DNA of 5,598 nt. Source: an uncultured Veillonella sp. (GTDB lineage Bacteria; Bacillota; Negativicutes; Veillonellales; Veillonellaceae). Position 1 is the stretch's first letter; each line of letters opens with the position of its first letter. The notes under the pieces were generated by a model, which was not told where the DNA came from, did no database searches, and saw nothing but the letters and a program-made list of their open reading frames with translations. Where the stretch lies: assembly GCA_959608595.1 (NCBI GenBank), contig CAUHTB010000063.1, positions 1-5,598 on the forward strand. The letters run 5' to 3'. This document shows positions 4,663 to 5,598 of the stretch, piece by piece. The translations under genes were made by a program, and so were the position numbers.

Positions 4663-5598
4663 GGGGTTATAGGACAAAAAGTGTTGCTATTTCAGTCCCA
4701 AAGATTGGTAAATAGGCGATCATAATTATGCAAATCACTCCAAACAATAGCATCACCCCAGGTTGGAATAGAGGCTTCTAACCTAGATTGTTCATGTATG
4801 GTATGATATATATCAGAAATACTCTTGTTGGTCGGCATAACCTTAAGTATTTCTGCATTAGAAAGCGGGTTCGGTGAGTGCATATAGCACCACCAGAACA
4901 CCGCTTTTATTCGTCTTTCAATAGACATTCCTCTATGATTACGTAACATAGCGCGTAACTGAGCATTTACGCCACCTTCTATACGATTATTAGTAGCTGG
5001 ACAGGTACATTTCAACGATGTATCTAAGTAAGTAAACAAGCATCTGTTATTAATTAATTTAACTAAGGAATTTTCTGCTTTTATAAGTCGTTCGTGTTTA
5101 GGTCGTATCGTACCATTTTCATCAACTGTCATTTCTGATAGAAATACTCTATGTCGTACTTTCCATGACATAACGTTTTGTACCCACTTCACGGCATGAT
5201 CTTGAGTGTGTATTGTTAATAAATCCCTTGCAATTCCATATAATTCACAGCCAGCAATCGTTTTAGGACGTATTGTTGTATAGCGTTTTACTTGTTGAAA
5301 TGCGTGAAATAAGCATCTTTGTAGTTTGGCTTTTGGCCAAACTTTTTTTAATGCCTTTTGAAATCCGGTACCACCATCAGATACAACTACTGTAGGTGAT
5401 GAAATACGTCGTAATAAAGCCTCCCAAGCCTTAGAATGCTCATATCTACAAACATACCAGCCTAAAACATGCGTCTCATTACAACAGATTAAAATGCAAG
5501 CATTTCTAGCTAAATAAATACCATCAACAAATGCCACGCTACTTGATGATTCAACTTTTGGTGGTAACGGCCAAAGCTCCCAAAACTGTGATGTTTTT
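4663..5598 (-). mobile_element. Insertion sequence of the IS1249 type (IS256 family), partial
   Basis: The transposase gene runs off the right edge, so only one end of the element is in view. That end must lie close behind the transposase stop, because the amidotransferase terminator finishes at 4662, only 29 bases away. A candidate terminal repeat is GGGGTTATAGGACAAAAAGT (starting at 4663). Without the other end, neither the inverted repeat nor the target duplication can be confirmed, so the boundary is tentative. Confidence 0.6.
4692..5598 (-). CDS. IS1249-type transposase, N-terminus outside the window
   Basis: The DDE transposase of an IS256-family element catalyses cut-and-paste or copy-out movement of the IS. 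The frame is open to the window edge, giving 301 visible residues. The GTG at 5537 is internal, because conserved sequence (FWELWPLPP) continues upstream of it. Numbering from the first visible residue, the catalytic acids are Asp25 in FVDGIYL, Asp74 in VVSDGGTGF and Glu207 in ATNNRIEGGVNAQ. The C-x2-H motif of this superfamily is at Cys95/His98 (QRCLFHAF). RAMLRNHRGMS and KAVFWWCYMHS are typical of IS1249-like proteins. No frameshift or stop is seen, so the visible part looks intact. The missing start probably carries the N-terminal DNA-binding zinc-finger region known in this group. Transcription runs toward the amidotransferase gene and ends at the shared terminator. Confidence 0.9.
   Translation of the reverse strand, partial: KTSQFWELWPLPPKVESSSSVAFVDGIYLARNACILICCNETHVLGWYVCRYEHSKAWEALLRRISSPTVVVSDGGTGFQKALKKVWPKAKLQRCLFHAFQQVKRYTTIRPKTIAGCELYGIARDLLTIHTQDHAVKWVQNVMSWKVRHRVFLSEMTVDENGTIRPKHERLIKAENSLVKLINNRCLFTYLDTSLKCTCPATNNRIEGGVNAQLRAMLRNHRGMSIERRIKAVFWWCYMHSPNPLSNAEILKVMPTNKSISDIYHTIHEQSRLEASIPTWGDAIVWSDLHNYDRLFTNLWD

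Noticed and set aside
4498..4725. Plus-strand ORF overlapping the amidotransferase end
   Set aside because: It is out of frame with a well-supported gene and reads through the terminator hairpin into the IS.
1..5598. CRISPR array, tRNA, rRNA or prophage attachment site
   Set aside because: No spaced direct repeats, cloverleaf arms or rRNA-like sequence are visible.

Overview
The window looks like a chromosomal segment of a diderm Firmicute (Negativicutes), most likely Veillonella. The bulk sequence is AT-rich with strong GGAGG-type ribosome binding sites. It encodes an outer-membrane OmpA-type porin with a signal peptide, a beta-barrel, a Pro/Ala linker and a peptidoglycan-binding domain. 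The genus call is inference from recognised protein style, not from a search.

Layout from left to right. Bases 1-126 are the 3' end of a plus-strand gene, probably a dihydrolipoamide dehydrogenase-like flavoprotein. It converges on three minus-strand genes: a small secreted PepSY-domain protein (208-864), an AI-2E family membrane transporter (999-2120), and ompA (2311-3348). A strong hairpin terminator (2217-2279) isolates ompA from the transporter gene. OmpA has a good sigma-70-type promoter at about 3410-3438.

A 569-bp AT-rich intergenic region (3349-3917) separates ompA from a divergent class I glutamine amidotransferase gene (3918-4625, plus strand). This region has several perfect AT palindromes, a long imperfect hairpin and a compact GC-richer island. 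The island looks like a mini-transcription unit on the minus strand: extended -10, a Shine-Dalgarno, a 16-codon ORF and a hairpin terminator. It is the most novel-looking part of the window.

The amidotransferase gene ends at a strong symmetrical terminator (4630-4662). Right behind it, transcribed toward it, is the 3' part of an IS1249-type (IS256 family) transposase gene that runs off the right edge (4692-5598). The genes form no obvious pathway. The minus-strand cluster is envelope-related (periplasmic, inner-membrane and outer-membrane proteins), the amidotransferase is cytoplasmic, and the right end is a mobile element.
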